DNA of 64,000 bases from Synechococcus sp. Tobar12-5m-g (GCF_024345415.1 NZ_JAGQBB010000004.1:80383-144382), one strand, 5' to 3'; counted from the stretch's first letter, positions 1 to 8,920 are shown. The notes: a model not told the origin generated them from the letters alone. A program made the numbers and translations.

Positions 1-1056
1 CTGAGCGACGACTGGCTGCAGCGCCATTCCTGGACGGAGGAACGCCTGTTCTGGCGACAGCAGATCCTGCCCCTGGTTGCTACCAATTACTGGCGTTCGA
101 TCGATGAGAACGGCCGCCCGACCGATCACTTCTGGCGGGGTGATCTGCTGCTGTTCCAGAGCGTCTTTCTGGTGGACATCCTGTTGCGGGTGGTGCGGAT
201 CCGGCGGCGCGTCCCCGGCCTGAGCTGGGGTGGGGCGCTGCTGCGTCGCTGGACGGACCTGCCCCTGCTGCTTCCTTTCTGGCGCCTGCTGCGGCTGATC
301 CCCGTGGTGGAACGGTTGCAGACCAGTGGCCTGGTCAGCTTCGAGCCGCTGCGGGCCGTCGTCAGCCGGGTGGTGGTGGCCCTGCTGGCGGTGGAGCTGT
401 TCGAGGTGCTGGCCCTGCAGTTGATGGACGGAGCCCAGGGGTTGATCCGCTCGCCCCAGTGGCCCCAGCGGATCCGCCGGTTGCGCAGCCACCAGAGCGT
501 TGCCGCCAGGAACGAGCGTGAATTGGTGGAGCTGCTGCGGATCTGGGCACCCCTGCTGTTGCAGCAGGTGGCGCCCCGGCTCGAGCCCGAGCTGGAGGCC
601 GTGCTCAGCCACTCCCTGCAACAGAGCCTCCAGGGCCTGGTGGTGCCGCCAGGACTGCGCCAGCTCCAACCGCTCCTGCAGATCGAGCGGGGGTTGTCAC
701 GGCAACTGGCCAGTGGGATGGTGATCAGCCTGTTGGAGCTATCCCGAAACACCGGGGAACGGCTTCAACAGCAGGACAATCAGCAGATTGATCTCCTGCA
801 GCGGTTCGTGGATCGTTTCTGGGAAGAGCTGGCGGCTTCTCTTGAGAACGGCCTGGCCCTGGAGCGCAGCCAGCAGCTGCTCTGCAACCTGCTGGAGGAA
901 CTCAAGCTGAACTACCTGGGCCAGATCAACCGGGTGGGAATCAATGCCCTGATCAGGGAGCTCGATGAGCTGATGGTTCCGCAGGAGAACCCAGAAGCAC
1001 CTCGGCCCACTGCTGAGGGTCAAACCCCACCAGCACCAGCGAAACATCCGCTCTGA
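1..1056 (+). CDS. DUF3685 domain protein, 5' end outside window
   Basis: The frame is open from base 1, so the gene starts upstream; about 351 C-terminal residues are visible. The segment is rich in Leu, Arg and Trp, with a hydrophobic patch near visible residues 45-110 followed by amphipathic helices, as in the cyanobacteria-specific DUF3685 family. That family has no established function. A GTG at 172 could serve as a start, but the coding pattern clearly continues upstream (WTEERLFWRQQ, then FWRGDLLLFQ). The 3' end overlaps the oppositely oriented ArsC-like gene by about 100 nt. The family assignment is from memory of the sequence style and is moderately sure; that it is a real gene is very likely. 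Confidence 0.75.
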   Translation: MSDDWLQRHSWTEERLFWRQQILPLVATNYWRSIDENGRPTDHFWRGDLLLFQSVFLVDILLRVVRIRRRVPGLSWGGALLRRWTDLPLLLPFWRLLRLIPVVERLQTSGLVSFEPLRAVVSRVVVALLAVELFEVLALQLMDGAQGLIRSPQWPQRIRRLRSHQSVAARNERELVELLRIWAPLLLQQVAPRLEPELEAVLSHSLQQSLQGLVVPPGLRQLQPLLQIERGLSRQLASGMVISLLELSRNTGERLQQQDNQQIDLLQRFVDRFWEELAASLENGLALERSQQLLCNLLEELKLNYLGQINRVGINALIRELDELMVPQENPEAPRPTAEGQTPPAPAKHPL

Positions 1057-1354
1057 TCAGGAACGGACGGCGGATCAGCTTGCCGTCGGCGGCCAGGGCT
1101 GAAATCGCCTGCTCCGCCGTCATCGCCCTGGCGGTGGCGGCGCCCAGGGACCGGTAACTCAGCCCACTGGTGTTGAAGAGCCGCTGGGGCGGTTGAACGG
1201 TCTGCCAGGCCAGGGCCAGCTCCTGGCTGGAAGGCGGTGTCAGGGTGATGTCCCGAACGGTGACCGCGATGCCCTCGTGCTGGAGCCACTGGATCGCCTT
1301 CCGGCAGGTGGAGCAGCGGGGGTAGCTGTACAACCGCAGGGGGCTGGCACTCAC
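953..1354 (-). CDS. ArsC/Spx-family (YffB-like) thioredoxin-fold protein
   Basis: A 133-residue protein of the arsenate-reductase-like ArsC/Spx family. The N-terminus reads RLYSYPRCSTCRK, placing a CxxC pair at C14 and C17, followed by helix and strand segments typical of the fold; RRPFLI is the conserved Arg/cis-Pro region. These proteins are thiol-disulfide active, but many do not reduce arsenate, so the substrate is unknown. The GTG start overlaps the TGA stop of the upstream ferredoxin gene (GTGA), which suggests translational coupling. The 3' end overlaps the DUF3685 gene in a convergent arrangement. No ars genes lie nearby, so an arsenic role is not supported by context. Confidence 0.85.
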   Translation of the reverse strand: MSASPLRLYSYPRCSTCRKAIQWLQHEGIAVTVRDITLTPPSSQELALAWQTVQPPQRLFNTSGLSYRSLGAATARAMTAEQAISALAADGKLIRRPFLIRADVSLVLVGFDPQQWAEVLLGSPAEPSAHRAP

Positions 1355-1713
1355 TTCCGGCCGACCAGGGACTTGAGGGCCCCGACCAGGCTGTTGGACC
1401 CCTTGCCCACCGCCGCTTCGGGTCTGGTCCGCACCGTGACGTCACCGTTGACGGAGGTGCGGCAGCTCAGCCGGAAGTTGGCGGGGCGATCGGCCAGGTA
1501 AACCTGCTCCACGTCACTGCGGGGGGACAGGTTGCGGGCACCCTCCAGCACTTCCATCACGCAGGTGCCGCACTGGCCGAGGCCACCACAGTTGTTGAAG
1601 TTGTTCAGCCCCTTGTAGGGGTTGATGCCGGCATCGAGGGCCGCCTTGCGGAGGTTGGCTCCTTCGATGCATCCGACCTGCTGGCCTTCCTGTTCGAAGC
1701 GGATGGTGGGCAC
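1351..1713 (-). CDS. 2Fe-2S ferredoxin
   Basis: A 120-residue plant/adrenodoxin-fold ferredoxin. Cysteines C42, C48, C51 and C84 fit the cluster ligands. The first spacing is CX5CX2C (CGGLGQCGTC), not the CX4CX2C of the photosynthetic PetF, so it is one of the minor cyanobacterial ferredoxins rather than the main photosystem I acceptor. The C-terminus extends about 35 residues past the last ligand with a basic tail. It is the first gene of a two-gene unit with the ArsC-like protein. The electron partner is unknown. Confidence 0.9.
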   Translation of the reverse strand: MPTIRFEQEGQQVGCIEGANLRKAALDAGINPYKGLNNFNNCGGLGQCGTCVMEVLEGARNLSPRSDVEQVYLADRPANFRLSCRTSVNGDVTVRTRPEAAVGKGSNSLVGALKSLVGRK

Positions 1714-1830
1714 GGAATGCGACGGTACACGGCGCCATCAAACTTACCTGCTGAGGGGGTCGCTGACGAAAGCCGCGCAAGGGTTCTTGGTGACCGGACC
1801 GCTAAAATCAAGGCTTGCAACGGCTGATCC

Positions 1831-2529
1831 TTGGCTGCAGATTTCGGGCCGGAGACCACCCACGACCGCACCGCCGCCGGGTACGACCTGGTGGTGCAGC
1901 GCCTGATCCCCGGCTACGCAAGCCTGGCGCGTCTGGCTGTGGCCTTGCTGGCGGCCTCGCCGCTCGCCAGCTCCACCGGTTCGGAAGTGCTGGTGGCCGG
2001 CTGCGGCACCGGCGCAGAACTGGTGGAAGCGGTGGGGCAACGACCCGACTGGCGGCTCACAGCCCTCGACCCATCCGCCGCGATGCTGACGGCCTCTCGC
2101 CTGCGGCTCGGCGAGGAGGCCACGATCGACTGGCGTCGTTCGAGCGTGGAAGCCTTCGACGCCAACGGGCGGTTTGCCGGAGCGCTCTGCGTGCTTGTGC
2201 TCGACTCCCTCCCCGACGACGGTAGCAAGTTGGCTTTTCTCACTGCCCTCGCCCGCAGCCTCCAGCCTGGCGGCCAGCTGGTGCTGGTGGATCTGATGCG
2301 TCCGGCTCTGCCCCTCCTGAAGGACCAGATGGCCGACGCCCTGCTGGCTTTCCAGAGCGCCAGCGGTCTTGAAGACGATAGGGAAATCGTGCAATCGCTC
2401 ACCCAGGGTCTGCATCCGATCGGTGTGGCCCGCTTCACCGCCCTGGTGAATGCGGCGGGCTTCGGTGACCCGGCCCGGGTGTTTCAGGCCCTCGACTACG
2501 AGGGCTTCCTGTTACAGCGCGCCAGCTGA
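1831..2529 (+). CDS. Class I SAM-dependent methyltransferase
   Basis: A 232-residue Rossmann methyltransferase. Motif I is VLVAGCGTG at residues 53-61, the acidic ribose-binding residue is D80 (TALDPSAAM), and a post-motif GGQLVLVDL strand follows. The substrate is not evident; the overall shape resembles the UbiE/Tam-like methyltransferase_12 group. The only sensible start is TTG at 1831. The 3' end overlaps the convergent pyrophosphatase-like gene by about 34 nt. The fold call is secure, the substrate is not. Confidence 0.85.
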   Translation: MAADFGPETTHDRTAAGYDLVVQRLIPGYASLARLAVALLAASPLASSTGSEVLVAGCGTGAELVEAVGQRPDWRLTALDPSAAMLTASRLRLGEEATIDWRRSSVEAFDANGRFAGALCVLVLDSLPDDGSKLAFLTALARSLQPGGQLVLVDLMRPALPLLKDQMADALLAFQSASGLEDDREIVQSLTQGLHPIGVARFTALVNAAGFGDPARVFQALDYEGFLLQRAS

Positions 2530-3041
2530 TCACGTTCGGCGGCGGCGATGCAGCGGGCCAGCAACGGTGGCACCCGATCGGCATCCTGCCAGCAGTTGAT
2601 TTCGCTCACCCGGCCCTCCAGGCTCTTGTAGGTGCGAAAGAACTCTGCCACCTCCTCCAGCTGGATGGCGGCGATCTGGGCAATGCTGGTGATGCTGCCC
2701 TGGGCGGAGTCGCAGACCGACACGCAGAGCAGCTTGCCGTCGTAGGCACCTCCATCGACCATGTCGAGGATGCCGATCGGGCGGGCGGTGATCAGGCAAC
2801 CCGCAAAGGTCGGTTCCGCCATGATCACCATGGCGTCGAGGGGGCAGCCGTCTTCGGCGAGGGTGTTGGGAATGAAGCCGTAATCAAAGGGGTAGCGCAC
2901 GGAGGAATGCAGCACCCGCTCAAGGGACATCAACCCCGCCTTGGCGTCGTAGTGATATTTGTTGCGGCTACCGGCCGGGATCTCCACCACCAGGTGCACC
3001 AGCCCAGGGGCTGGGGAGGCCGCCAGGTTGCTGATGTCCAT
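2496..3041 (-). CDS. Family I inorganic pyrophosphatase paralogue with altered active site
   Basis: A 181-residue soluble family I PPase, co-linear over its whole length with the Anabaena/plastid-type enzyme (VEIPAGSRNKY, YGFIPNTL, MVDGGAYDGK). Two residues used for catalysis and metal binding in E. coli PPase differ. The KYE motif reads KYH, with His30 where E31 is expected. The DGDPLD signature reads DGCPLD, with Cys66 where D67, the proposed general base, is expected. Other ligands remain: E20, D64, D69, D96, D101, K103. A second, canonical PPase gene lies at 22815-23402 and presumably does the housekeeping work. This copy may be a weak enzyme, a regulatory homologue, or an early stage of decay. 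The reading frame is intact. Confidence 0.85.
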   Translation of the reverse strand: MDISNLAASPAPGLVHLVVEIPAGSRNKYHYDAKAGLMSLERVLHSSVRYPFDYGFIPNTLAEDGCPLDAMVIMAEPTFAGCLITARPIGILDMVDGGAYDGKLLCVSVCDSAQGSITSIAQIAAIQLEEVAEFFRTYKSLEGRVSEINCWQDADRVPPLLARCIAAAERDQLARCNRKPS

Positions 3042-3276
3042 GGATCAGGGCTGAAGGGTTGTCGACCACCGTTGTAACCGGGAGGCTGATGCGATCGGCC
3101 ATCACCCCACCGATTGGCACGAACAGGGAAAGAATGGCGATCACAGCCCCGAAGAAGGAGGAGCCGGTTTCGAGCATGGCGCTCGGACTGAAGGGGTCCT
3201 CGGCGGAGTCAGAGGCTTGCTCGTGGCTGGGATTGCGCGGGCCGTCGGCGGTGTTTTGGGGCTGGGCGGAGTCCAT
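2968..3276 (-). CDS. Small putative membrane protein upstream of the PPase paralogue
   Basis: A 102-residue frame with a polar, acidic N-terminus, one hydrophobic segment (FFGAVIAILSLFVPIGGV, about residues 41-58), then a mainly polar tail. The 3' end overlaps the start of the PPase-like gene by 74 nt. That overlap is long, but the hydrophobic helix and position suggest a small single-span protein. A start at the internal Met34 (AMLETGSSFF) would give a shorter version. No family is recognised. It could also be a chance frame. Confidence 0.4.
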   Translation of the reverse strand: MDSAQPQNTADGPRNPSHEQASDSAEDPFSPSAMLETGSSFFGAVIAILSLFVPIGGVMADRISLPVTTVVDNPSALIHGHQQPGGLPSPWAGAPGGGDPGR

Positions 3277-3456
3277 GGAGGGGGATTGAGGGACAGCCCC
3301 CCGTCAACTGGAGCCGAACGGCCTGGGCCGCGCCTGGAATTGGACGGGAAGCAACAGCCGCCCAGGGGGTGCCCCGGCTGATTTCAGGTCGGCCAGATCA
3401 CCCGCCGAAAACGGACTGTCGCGTCAATCCTGCCACCAAAGGGGGGGCGACATCAC

Positions 3457-3972
3457 TCAGGCCGCAGGCCGGGATTGGTCCAGGCCCTCCCGTTTGCGGC
3501 CGAGATCGATCGGAGCGCTCTCCATGCCGTGAAGCAGGCCGCGAATGGCCTGGAGTTCCTCCAGAATCGAGCCCAGCAATTGTTGCGTCACCGTGGAAGG
3601 GGAATTGAGCACCTCGACGGTGACCTCCTTGATGCGCAGCACATCTCGGGCAAAACGAGCCACTTCCTGGGGGTGGAACTGCAGGGGCTCCTTCTGGTCG
3701 GTGCGGTACTCGGGGTTGAGGCGGCGTGGATTGAAGGGTGGGTTCAGGTTGCGCGGATCGGTGTTGGTGTAGCGGTAGACGGAGGCGCGGGAGCGATTCA
3801 GGGCGTTCTGCACCTCGTCGATGCCGATCAGAGCCTCAGCTGCTCCTGGCCCTGTGGCGGCGGGAAAGGGCACCAGGGGTGAGCCCCCCGGGTGGGCAGG
3901 AAAGGTGGCCGGTTCAGCCCGGAGACCGGCTGACATGCTCCCCCCACCGGGATCCTGCGATGCCGCAACCAT
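3457..3972 (-). CDS. Cyanobacterial HTH-like protein
   Basis: A 171-residue protein. After a low-complexity Pro/Gly/Ala N-terminus (about 45 residues) it has a helix-turn-helix-like segment (IDEVQNALNRSRASVYRY), then a basic Asn/Pro/Arg stretch, then a helical C-terminal half. The N-terminal helices resemble MerR/AlpA-type winged DNA-binding segments, and such proteins in picocyanobacteria have been loosely annotated as resolvase-like. No recombinase catalytic residues are seen. It is divergent from proS across a 162 nt gap that holds a 20-bp-phased repeat, a possible binding site for this protein. Function is inferred only. Confidence 0.65.
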   Translation of the reverse strand: MVAASQDPGGGSMSAGLRAEPATFPAHPGGSPLVPFPAATGPGAAEALIGIDEVQNALNRSRASVYRYTNTDPRNLNPPFNPRRLNPEYRTDQKEPLQFHPQEVARFARDVLRIKEVTVEVLNSPSTVTQQLLGSILEELQAIRGLLHGMESAPIDLGRKREGLDQSRPAA

Positions 3973-3974
3973 GA

Positions 3975-4017
3975 GACAATCCTGAGACTAATAGGACAAT
4001 TCTGCTGAACCTAGCAG
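3975..4017. promoter_or_regulatory. Phased direct repeat and small palindrome in the HTH/proS divergent region
   Basis: The decamer GACAATYCTG occurs at 3975-3984 and 3995-4004, exactly 20 bp apart (about two helical turns), in the leader of the HTH gene. It is followed by CTGCT/AGCAG arms at 4002-4006 and 4013-4017. The spacing and location suit an operator. No matching promoter boxes are clear, and no protein has been shown to bind. Confidence 0.35.
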
Positions 4018-4134
4018 AAGTCTCTCGCCTTTGGGCCAGGGCGTCCAGAGTGCCCGGCCCAATGGGCAGCCGTGCTCCGGCAAGCCACACAGCAGCTCGG
4101 TGATAGGTTCCACGACCCTTTGCCGGCCACTTCC

Positions 4135-5952
4135 ATGCGCGTGTCGCAGCTGCTCCTGGTGACGCTGCGCGACGACCCGGCCGAAGCGGAGATTCCCTCG
4201 CACAGGTTGCTGCTTCGGGGTGGCTACATCCGACGGATCGCCGCCGGTGTGTACGCCTACCTGCCGCTGCTCTGGAGGGTGCTGGTCAAGATCAACGGGA
4301 TCGTGCGCGAGGAAATGGACCGCACTGGCGCCCTCGAAACCCTGCTGCCCCAGCTTCAGCCGGCCGAACTCTGGCAGCGAAGTGGCCGCTGGCAGGGCTA
4401 CACCGCCGGTGAGGGGATCATGTTCCACATGGTCGATCGCCAGGATCGCTCCCTGGGGCTCGGGCCCACCCACGAGGAGGTGGTGACGGCCCTGGCCGCC
4501 GACCTGCTGCGCTCCTACCGCCAGCTGCCGGTGTGCCTCTATCAGATCCAGACCAAGTTCCGCGATGAGATACGCCCCCGGTTCGGGCTGATGCGGGGCC
4601 GGGAATTCATCATGAAAGATGCCTACTCCTTCCATGCCGACGCGGCTTGCCTGACCCAGACCTACCAGGCGATGGATCTGGCCTATCGGCGCATCTTCCT
4701 GCGCTGCGGGCTTCGAACCGTGGCGGTGGAGGCCGACAGCGGCGCGATCGGCGGATCCGCCAGCCAGGAGTTCATGGTCACTGCCGAAGTCGGGGAGGAT
4801 CTGATCCTCTCCAGCCCCGACGGTCGCTATGCAGCCAACCAGGAGAGGGCCCTCTCGGTGGCGGCTCCGGCGGTGCCGCTGGATGACGGCCTCGCCTCGG
4901 GCGAGCTGATCACCCCAGGCCAGAGCTCCATCGCCGCGCTCTGCGACGGCCATGGCCTGGCGCCCAGCCAGATCCTCAAGGTGCTGCTGCTGCTGGCCCG
5001 GTTCGCCGACCTTCCAGCGCAACCGGTGCTGGTGTGCCTGCGGGGTGACCAGCAGCTCAATGAGGTCAAGCTCAGGAACGCCCTCTCCCAGCGGGCGGGC
5101 TCAGGCAGCCATCCCTTGCTCGATCTCCAGCCCCTCACCCCGGAGCAGCTCGAAGCCCAGGGCCTCGCCCCACTGCCTTTCGGGTTCCTCGGCCCCCAGC
5201 TCGATGATGCCGTTCTGGCCGGTGCCCACCAGTGGCGCCCCCAGTTTCTGCGGCTGGCGGATCCCAGCGTCGCTGGCCTGGGGCGGTTCGTCTGTGGGGC
5301 CAACAAGCCGGATCTCCATCGGGTCGTGGATGGCTGGGAGTTACTCACCCCGCTGCCGGAGCTGGTGGACCTGCGGTCCGCCCAACCCGGCGATCCCTGC
5401 CTCCACGACCCGGACCAACGGCTGGTGGCCAGCCGGGGCATCGAGGTGGGCCACATCTTTCAACTGGGCAGGAAGTATTCTGAAGCCCTTGAGGCGCGCT
5501 TCACGAGCGAAGACGGCAGCGAGGAAGCCCTGTGGATGGGCTGCTATGGCATCGGCGTGTCCCGGCTGGCCCAGGCGGCGGTGGAGCAGCACCACGACGA
5601 CCAGGGCATCTGCTGGCCCTTGGCGATCGCCCCGTTCGAAGTGATTATCGTGATTGCCAGCAACCAGGACGCCGACCAGGGGAGCCTGGGCGAGAGGCTC
5701 TACGGCGAGCTGGCGGCGGCAGGAATCGAGGTGCTGCTCGATGACCGCAGCGAGCGGGCGGGTGTGAAGTTCAAGGACGCCGACCTGATCGGCATCCCCT
5801 GGCGGGTGGTGGTCGGCCGCGGGGCCGCCGCCGGAACGGTGGAGCTGGTAGAGCGGGCCAGCCACAGCCGGGAAGACCTGCCCGCCGCGGAGCTTCTGGC
5901 CCGGTTGCAGCCGCGCATCCTGGCCCAGCGCCAGGGACTGCAGGCGCACTGA
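4135..5952 (+). CDS. proS: Prolyl-tRNA synthetase
   Basis: Class II aminoacyl-tRNA synthetase that charges tRNA-Pro with proline. The protein is 605 residues from the ATG at 4135, which matches the usual MRVSQ start; an ATG 63 nt upstream is less likely. Seen in order: the motif 1 region, the GPTHEE motif 2 loop, FRDEIRPRFGLMRGREF, an insertion (editing) domain over about residues 220-400, motif 3 (GCYGIGVSR), and a C-terminal anticodon-binding domain with GVKFKDADLIG. This is the long bacterial ProRS form with the Cys/Ala-proofreading insert. It is divergent from the HTH gene. Confidence 0.97.
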   Translation: MRVSQLLLVTLRDDPAEAEIPSHRLLLRGGYIRRIAAGVYAYLPLLWRVLVKINGIVREEMDRTGALETLLPQLQPAELWQRSGRWQGYTAGEGIMFHMVDRQDRSLGLGPTHEEVVTALAADLLRSYRQLPVCLYQIQTKFRDEIRPRFGLMRGREFIMKDAYSFHADAACLTQTYQAMDLAYRRIFLRCGLRTVAVEADSGAIGGSASQEFMVTAEVGEDLILSSPDGRYAANQERALSVAAPAVPLDDGLASGELITPGQSSIAALCDGHGLAPSQILKVLLLLARFADLPAQPVLVCLRGDQQLNEVKLRNALSQRAGSGSHPLLDLQPLTPEQLEAQGLAPLPFGFLGPQLDDAVLAGAHQWRPQFLRLADPSVAGLGRFVCGANKPDLHRVVDGWELLTPLPELVDLRSAQPGDPCLHDPDQRLVASRGIEVGHIFQLGRKYSEALEARFTSEDGSEEALWMGCYGIGVSRLAQAAVEQHHDDQGICWPLAIAPFEVIIVIASNQDADQGSLGERLYGELAAAGIEVLLDDRSERAGVKFKDADLIGIPWRVVVGRGAAAGTVELVERASHSREDLPAAELLARLQPRILAQRQGLQAH

Positions 5953-6033
5953 GTGCTTGAGCCTCACAAGGAAGGGGATCAAATCCAAAGCGAGCTGCTT
6001 CTACACTGAATCACCAGTGAATTCAGGGCGCCG

Positions 6034-6498
6034 ATGGCTGCAGCGTGGGATCGACAGGCCGCTCGGGCACCCTTTCGGGCCCTGGTCAATGCCCTTGGCC
6101 TGGGGCTGAAACGCTCGATCGCTGCGCTGCTCGCTGTCTGCCTGGTTGTTTCGCTGGGGGCCTGTGCGGGGCCCGGCGGCCCCCTGAGCGGCTCCTACGT
6201 CGATGACACGATGACGGTGGCCGAGGCCCTGCTGGGCACGATCGCCATCCCGGCGGACGATCCAGGCCGGGCCGAGGCCGAAACGGCAGCCCGCGGACTC
6301 GTGACCAACTACGTGGCGTTCTACCGCCCGAAGGCCAAGGTGAATGGACTGAGTTCCTTCACCACGATGCAGACAGCGATCAATTCCCTGGCGGGCTACT
6401 ACGCGAACTATGCGAACCGCCCCCTGCCTGAGGACCTTCGCTCCCGCCTGGCCAAGGAGCTCAAGAAAGCCGAGGCGAGCGTGGTCCGCGGCGCCTGA
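6034..6498 (+). CDS. psb27: Photosystem II assembly lipoprotein Psb27
   Basis: A 154-residue protein with a lipoprotein signal: a hydrophobic stretch at residues 29-42 ending in the lipobox LGAC, Cys44 being the lipidated residue. The mature part has the Psb27 four-helix signature, including YVDDTM, a conserved FTTMQTAINSLAGYY helix and PLPEDLRSRL. Psb27 binds CP43 on the thylakoid lumen side of immature photosystem II and keeps the Mn cluster site open during assembly and repair. The 30-residue stretch before the signal is longer than usual; no better downstream ATG exists in frame. Confidence 0.93.
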   Translation: MAAAWDRQAARAPFRALVNALGLGLKRSIAALLAVCLVVSLGACAGPGGPLSGSYVDDTMTVAEALLGTIAIPADDPGRAEAETAARGLVTNYVAFYRPKAKVNGLSSFTTMQTAINSLAGYYANYANRPLPEDLRSRLAKELKKAEASVVRGA

Positions 6499-6594
6499 AT
6501 CGATCTCTTGCTCGCTCCACTTCTTTGACGGAAGGGCCATCGATCTGACAGGCTCCAACCTTGTGCTTTGAAGCGGCTTCGGGCCGCTGTGTCC

Positions 6595-7908
6595 TTGGCC
6601 AACGTCGTCGTCATCGGAGCACAGTGGGGTGACGAAGGAAAAGGCAAGATCACCGATCTGCTGAGTCGCTCCGCCGATGTGGTCGTCCGCTATCAGGGTG
6701 GGGTCAATGCCGGCCACACCATCGTGGTGGACGACAAGGTGCTCAAACTGCATCTGATTCCATCCGGAATTCTCTATCCAGAAACCATCTGCCTGATCGG
6801 ATCGGGAACAGTTGTAGATCCGAAGGTGATGTTGGGGGAACTCGACATGCTGCTGACCTATGGCATCGACATCGCGGGCCTGAAGCTGGCCTCCACCGCC
6901 CACGTGACCATGCCCTATCACCGCCTCCTCGATCAGGCGATGGAACAGCGGCGCGGTGACCGGCGCATCGGCACCACCGGACGGGGCATCGGCCCCACCT
7001 ATGCCGACAAGGCCGAGCGCAACGGCATCCGGGTGATCGACCTGCTGGATGAGGAACGGCTGCGCGATCGCCTGGTGGCGCCGCTGGTCGAGAAGAATCT
7101 GCTGCTCGAAAAGATCTACGGAATCGAGCCGCTGGATCCGGAGGCGGTGATCGGCGAGTACACCGCCTACGGCAAGCGCCTTGCCCCCCATGTGGTCGAC
7201 TGCACCCGCACGATCCACCAGGCGGCCCGCGCGCGCAAGAACATTCTCTTTGAAGGGGCCCAGGGAACCCTGCTCGACCTTGACCACGGCACCTATCCCT
7301 ACGTCACCTCCTCCAACCCCGTTTCGGGCGGGGCCTGCATCGGTGCCGGGGTCGGTCCCACCCTGATCGACCGGGTGATCGGCGTGGCCAAGGCGTACAC
7401 CACCCGGGTGGGTGAGGGGCCCTTCCCCACCGAACTGCAGGGCAGCCTCAACGACCACCTCTGCGACCGAGGTCACGAGTTCGGCACCACCACGGGCCGC
7501 CGTCGGCGCTGCGGCTGGTTCGACGGAGTGATCGGCCGCTACGCCGTCGAGGTCAACGGGCTCGATTGCCTGGCCATCACCAAGCTCGACGTGCTCGATG
7601 AACTCGATGTGATCCAGGTCTGCGTCGCCTACGAACTCGACGGCGAGCGGATCGAGCACTTCCCCAGCAGCGCCGAGGCCTTCGCCCGTTGCCGGCCCAT
7701 TTTCGTCAGCCTGCCGGGCTGGCAGTGCTCCACGGCCGATTGCCGGCAGCTCGAGGAGCTTCCCGCCACCGCGATGGCCTACCTCCGCTACCTGGCGGAG
7801 TTGATGGAAGTTCCGATCGCCATTGTGTCCCTCGGGGCCCATCGGGATCAGACCATCGTGGTCGAGGATCCCATCCACGGACCGAAACGAGCCCTTCTCA
7901 ATGCCTGA
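6595..7908 (+). CDS. purA: Adenylosuccinate synthetase
   Basis: Catalyses GTP-dependent IMP + aspartate to adenylosuccinate, the first step of AMP synthesis. It is 437 residues when started at TTG 6595, which gives the family-standard [17 protein letters not shown] and puts the catalytic residues at D13 and H41 as in the E. coli enzyme. A TTG 27 nt upstream is possible but less likely. Other signatures are [14 protein letters not shown] and the GTP-binding loop near the C-terminus. The last 8 nt overlap the start of the PfkB kinase, so the two nucleoside-related genes are probably co-translated. Confidence 0.96.
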   Translation: MANVVVIGAQWGDEGKGKITDLLSRSADVVVRYQGGVNAGHTIVVDDKVLKLHLIPSGILYPETICLIGSGTVVDPKVMLGELDMLLTYGIDIAGLKLASTAHVTMPYHRLLDQAMEQRRGDRRIGTTGRGIGPTYADKAERNGIRVIDLLDEERLRDRLVAPLVEKNLLLEKIYGIEPLDPEAVIGEYTAYGKRLAPHVVDCTRTIHQAARARKNILFEGAQGTLLDLDHGTYPYVTSSNPVSGGACIGAGVGPTLIDRVIGVAKAYTTRVGEGPFPTELQGSLNDHLCDRGHEFGTTTGRRRRCGWFDGVIGRYAVEVNGLDCLAITKLDVLDELDVIQVCVAYELDGERIEHFPSSAEAFARCRPIFVSLPGWQCSTADCRQLEELPATAMAYLRYLAELMEVPIAIVSLGAHRDQTIVVEDPIHGPKRALLNA

Positions 7909-8920
7909 CTCCACCAAGGCCATGCCCGACGCCACCAAGACCCTTGATATCGTCGCCATCGGCAACGCCATCGTTGATGTGCTCGTCCAGTCGGACGACA
8001 GCTTTCTCGCCGACCACCAGCTCACCAAGGGCACCATGGCCCTTGTCGACGAGGCCCAGGCCGAGAGGCTCTATGCCGCCAGTGGGCCTGGCCTGGAAAC
8101 CTCCGGTGGCTCAGCGGCCAACACCCTGGCCGGCATTGCCCAGCTCGGCGGCAGAGCCGCCTTCATCGGCCGGGTCCGGGATGATCAGCTCGGCGCGATC
8201 TTCGCCCACGACATCCGCTCGGTCGGGGCCGGTTTCGACACCCCGCCAGCCACCAGGGGCCCCTCCACGGCCCGCTGTCTGATTCTGGTCAGCCCCGATG
8301 CCCAGCGCACCATGTGCACCTACCTGGGCGCTTCGGTGGGCCTGGAGCCCGAGGATCTGGATCTCGATCTGGTGCGCCAGGCGCGGTTGCTCTATCTGGA
8401 GGGTTACCTCTGGGACAGCGAAGCCGCCAAGCGGGCCTTCATCGCCGCCGCCGAGGTGATGCGCCAGAGCGGCGGGCAGGTGGCCCTCAGCCTCTCGGAC
8501 GCCTTTTGCGTCGATCGGCACCGGGCCAGTTTCCTGGAGTTGGTCGATGGCCATGTCGACCTGCTGTTTGCCAACGAATCAGAGATCACGGCGCTCTATG
8601 AAACCTCCAGCTTCGAGGCAGCGGCCGAGCAGGTTCGGGGCCGCTGCCAGGTGGCCGCCCTCACTCGGAGCGAGCGGGGCTCGGTGCTGCTGAGTGGCTC
8701 GGACACCGTTGCGATCGATGCCTACCAGCTCGGACCCCTGGTGGACACCACCGGTGCCGGGGATCTCTACGCCGCCGGCTTCCTGTTCGGCTACTCCCGC
8801 GGTGACGACCTCGAGCGCTGCGGTCGGCTCGGCTCCCTTTGTGCTGCTCAGGTCGTCACCCAGTTGGGGCCCCGCTCCCAGGTGTCCCTGCCGGAGCTGG
8901 TCGCCACCCATCTGGGCTGA
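7901..8920 (+). CDS. PfkB-family carbohydrate/nucleoside kinase (adenosine-kinase-like)
   Basis: A 339-residue ribokinase-fold kinase. The N-terminal [10 protein letters not shown] and SGGSAANT motifs and the C-terminal signature [17 protein letters not shown], whose Asp is the catalytic base, are all present. Cyanobacterial members with this pattern are usually labelled adenosine kinase or sugar kinase. The 8-nt overlap with purA is consistent with a purine-related substrate but does not prove it. A second ATG at 7922 is an alternative start. The 3' end overlaps cobK on the other strand by about 65 nt. Confidence 0.88.
   Translation: MPDSTKAMPDATKTLDIVAIGNAIVDVLVQSDDSFLADHQLTKGTMALVDEAQAERLYAASGPGLETSGGSAANTLAGIAQLGGRAAFIGRVRDDQLGAIFAHDIRSVGAGFDTPPATRGPSTARCLILVSPDAQRTMCTYLGASVGLEPEDLDLDLVRQARLLYLEGYLWDSEAAKRAFIAAAEVMRQSGGQVALSLSDAFCVDRHRASFLELVDGHVDLLFANESEITALYETSSFEAAAEQVRGRCQVAALTRSERGSVLLSGSDTVAIDAYQLGPLVDTTGAGDLYAAGFLFGYSRGDDLERCGRLGSLCAAQVVTQLGPRSQVSLPELVATHLG

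Noticed and set aside
6001..8037. Long minus-strand open frame opposite psb27, purA and the PfkB gene
   Set aside because: Antisense to conserved genes; the translated protein shows no recognisable domain.
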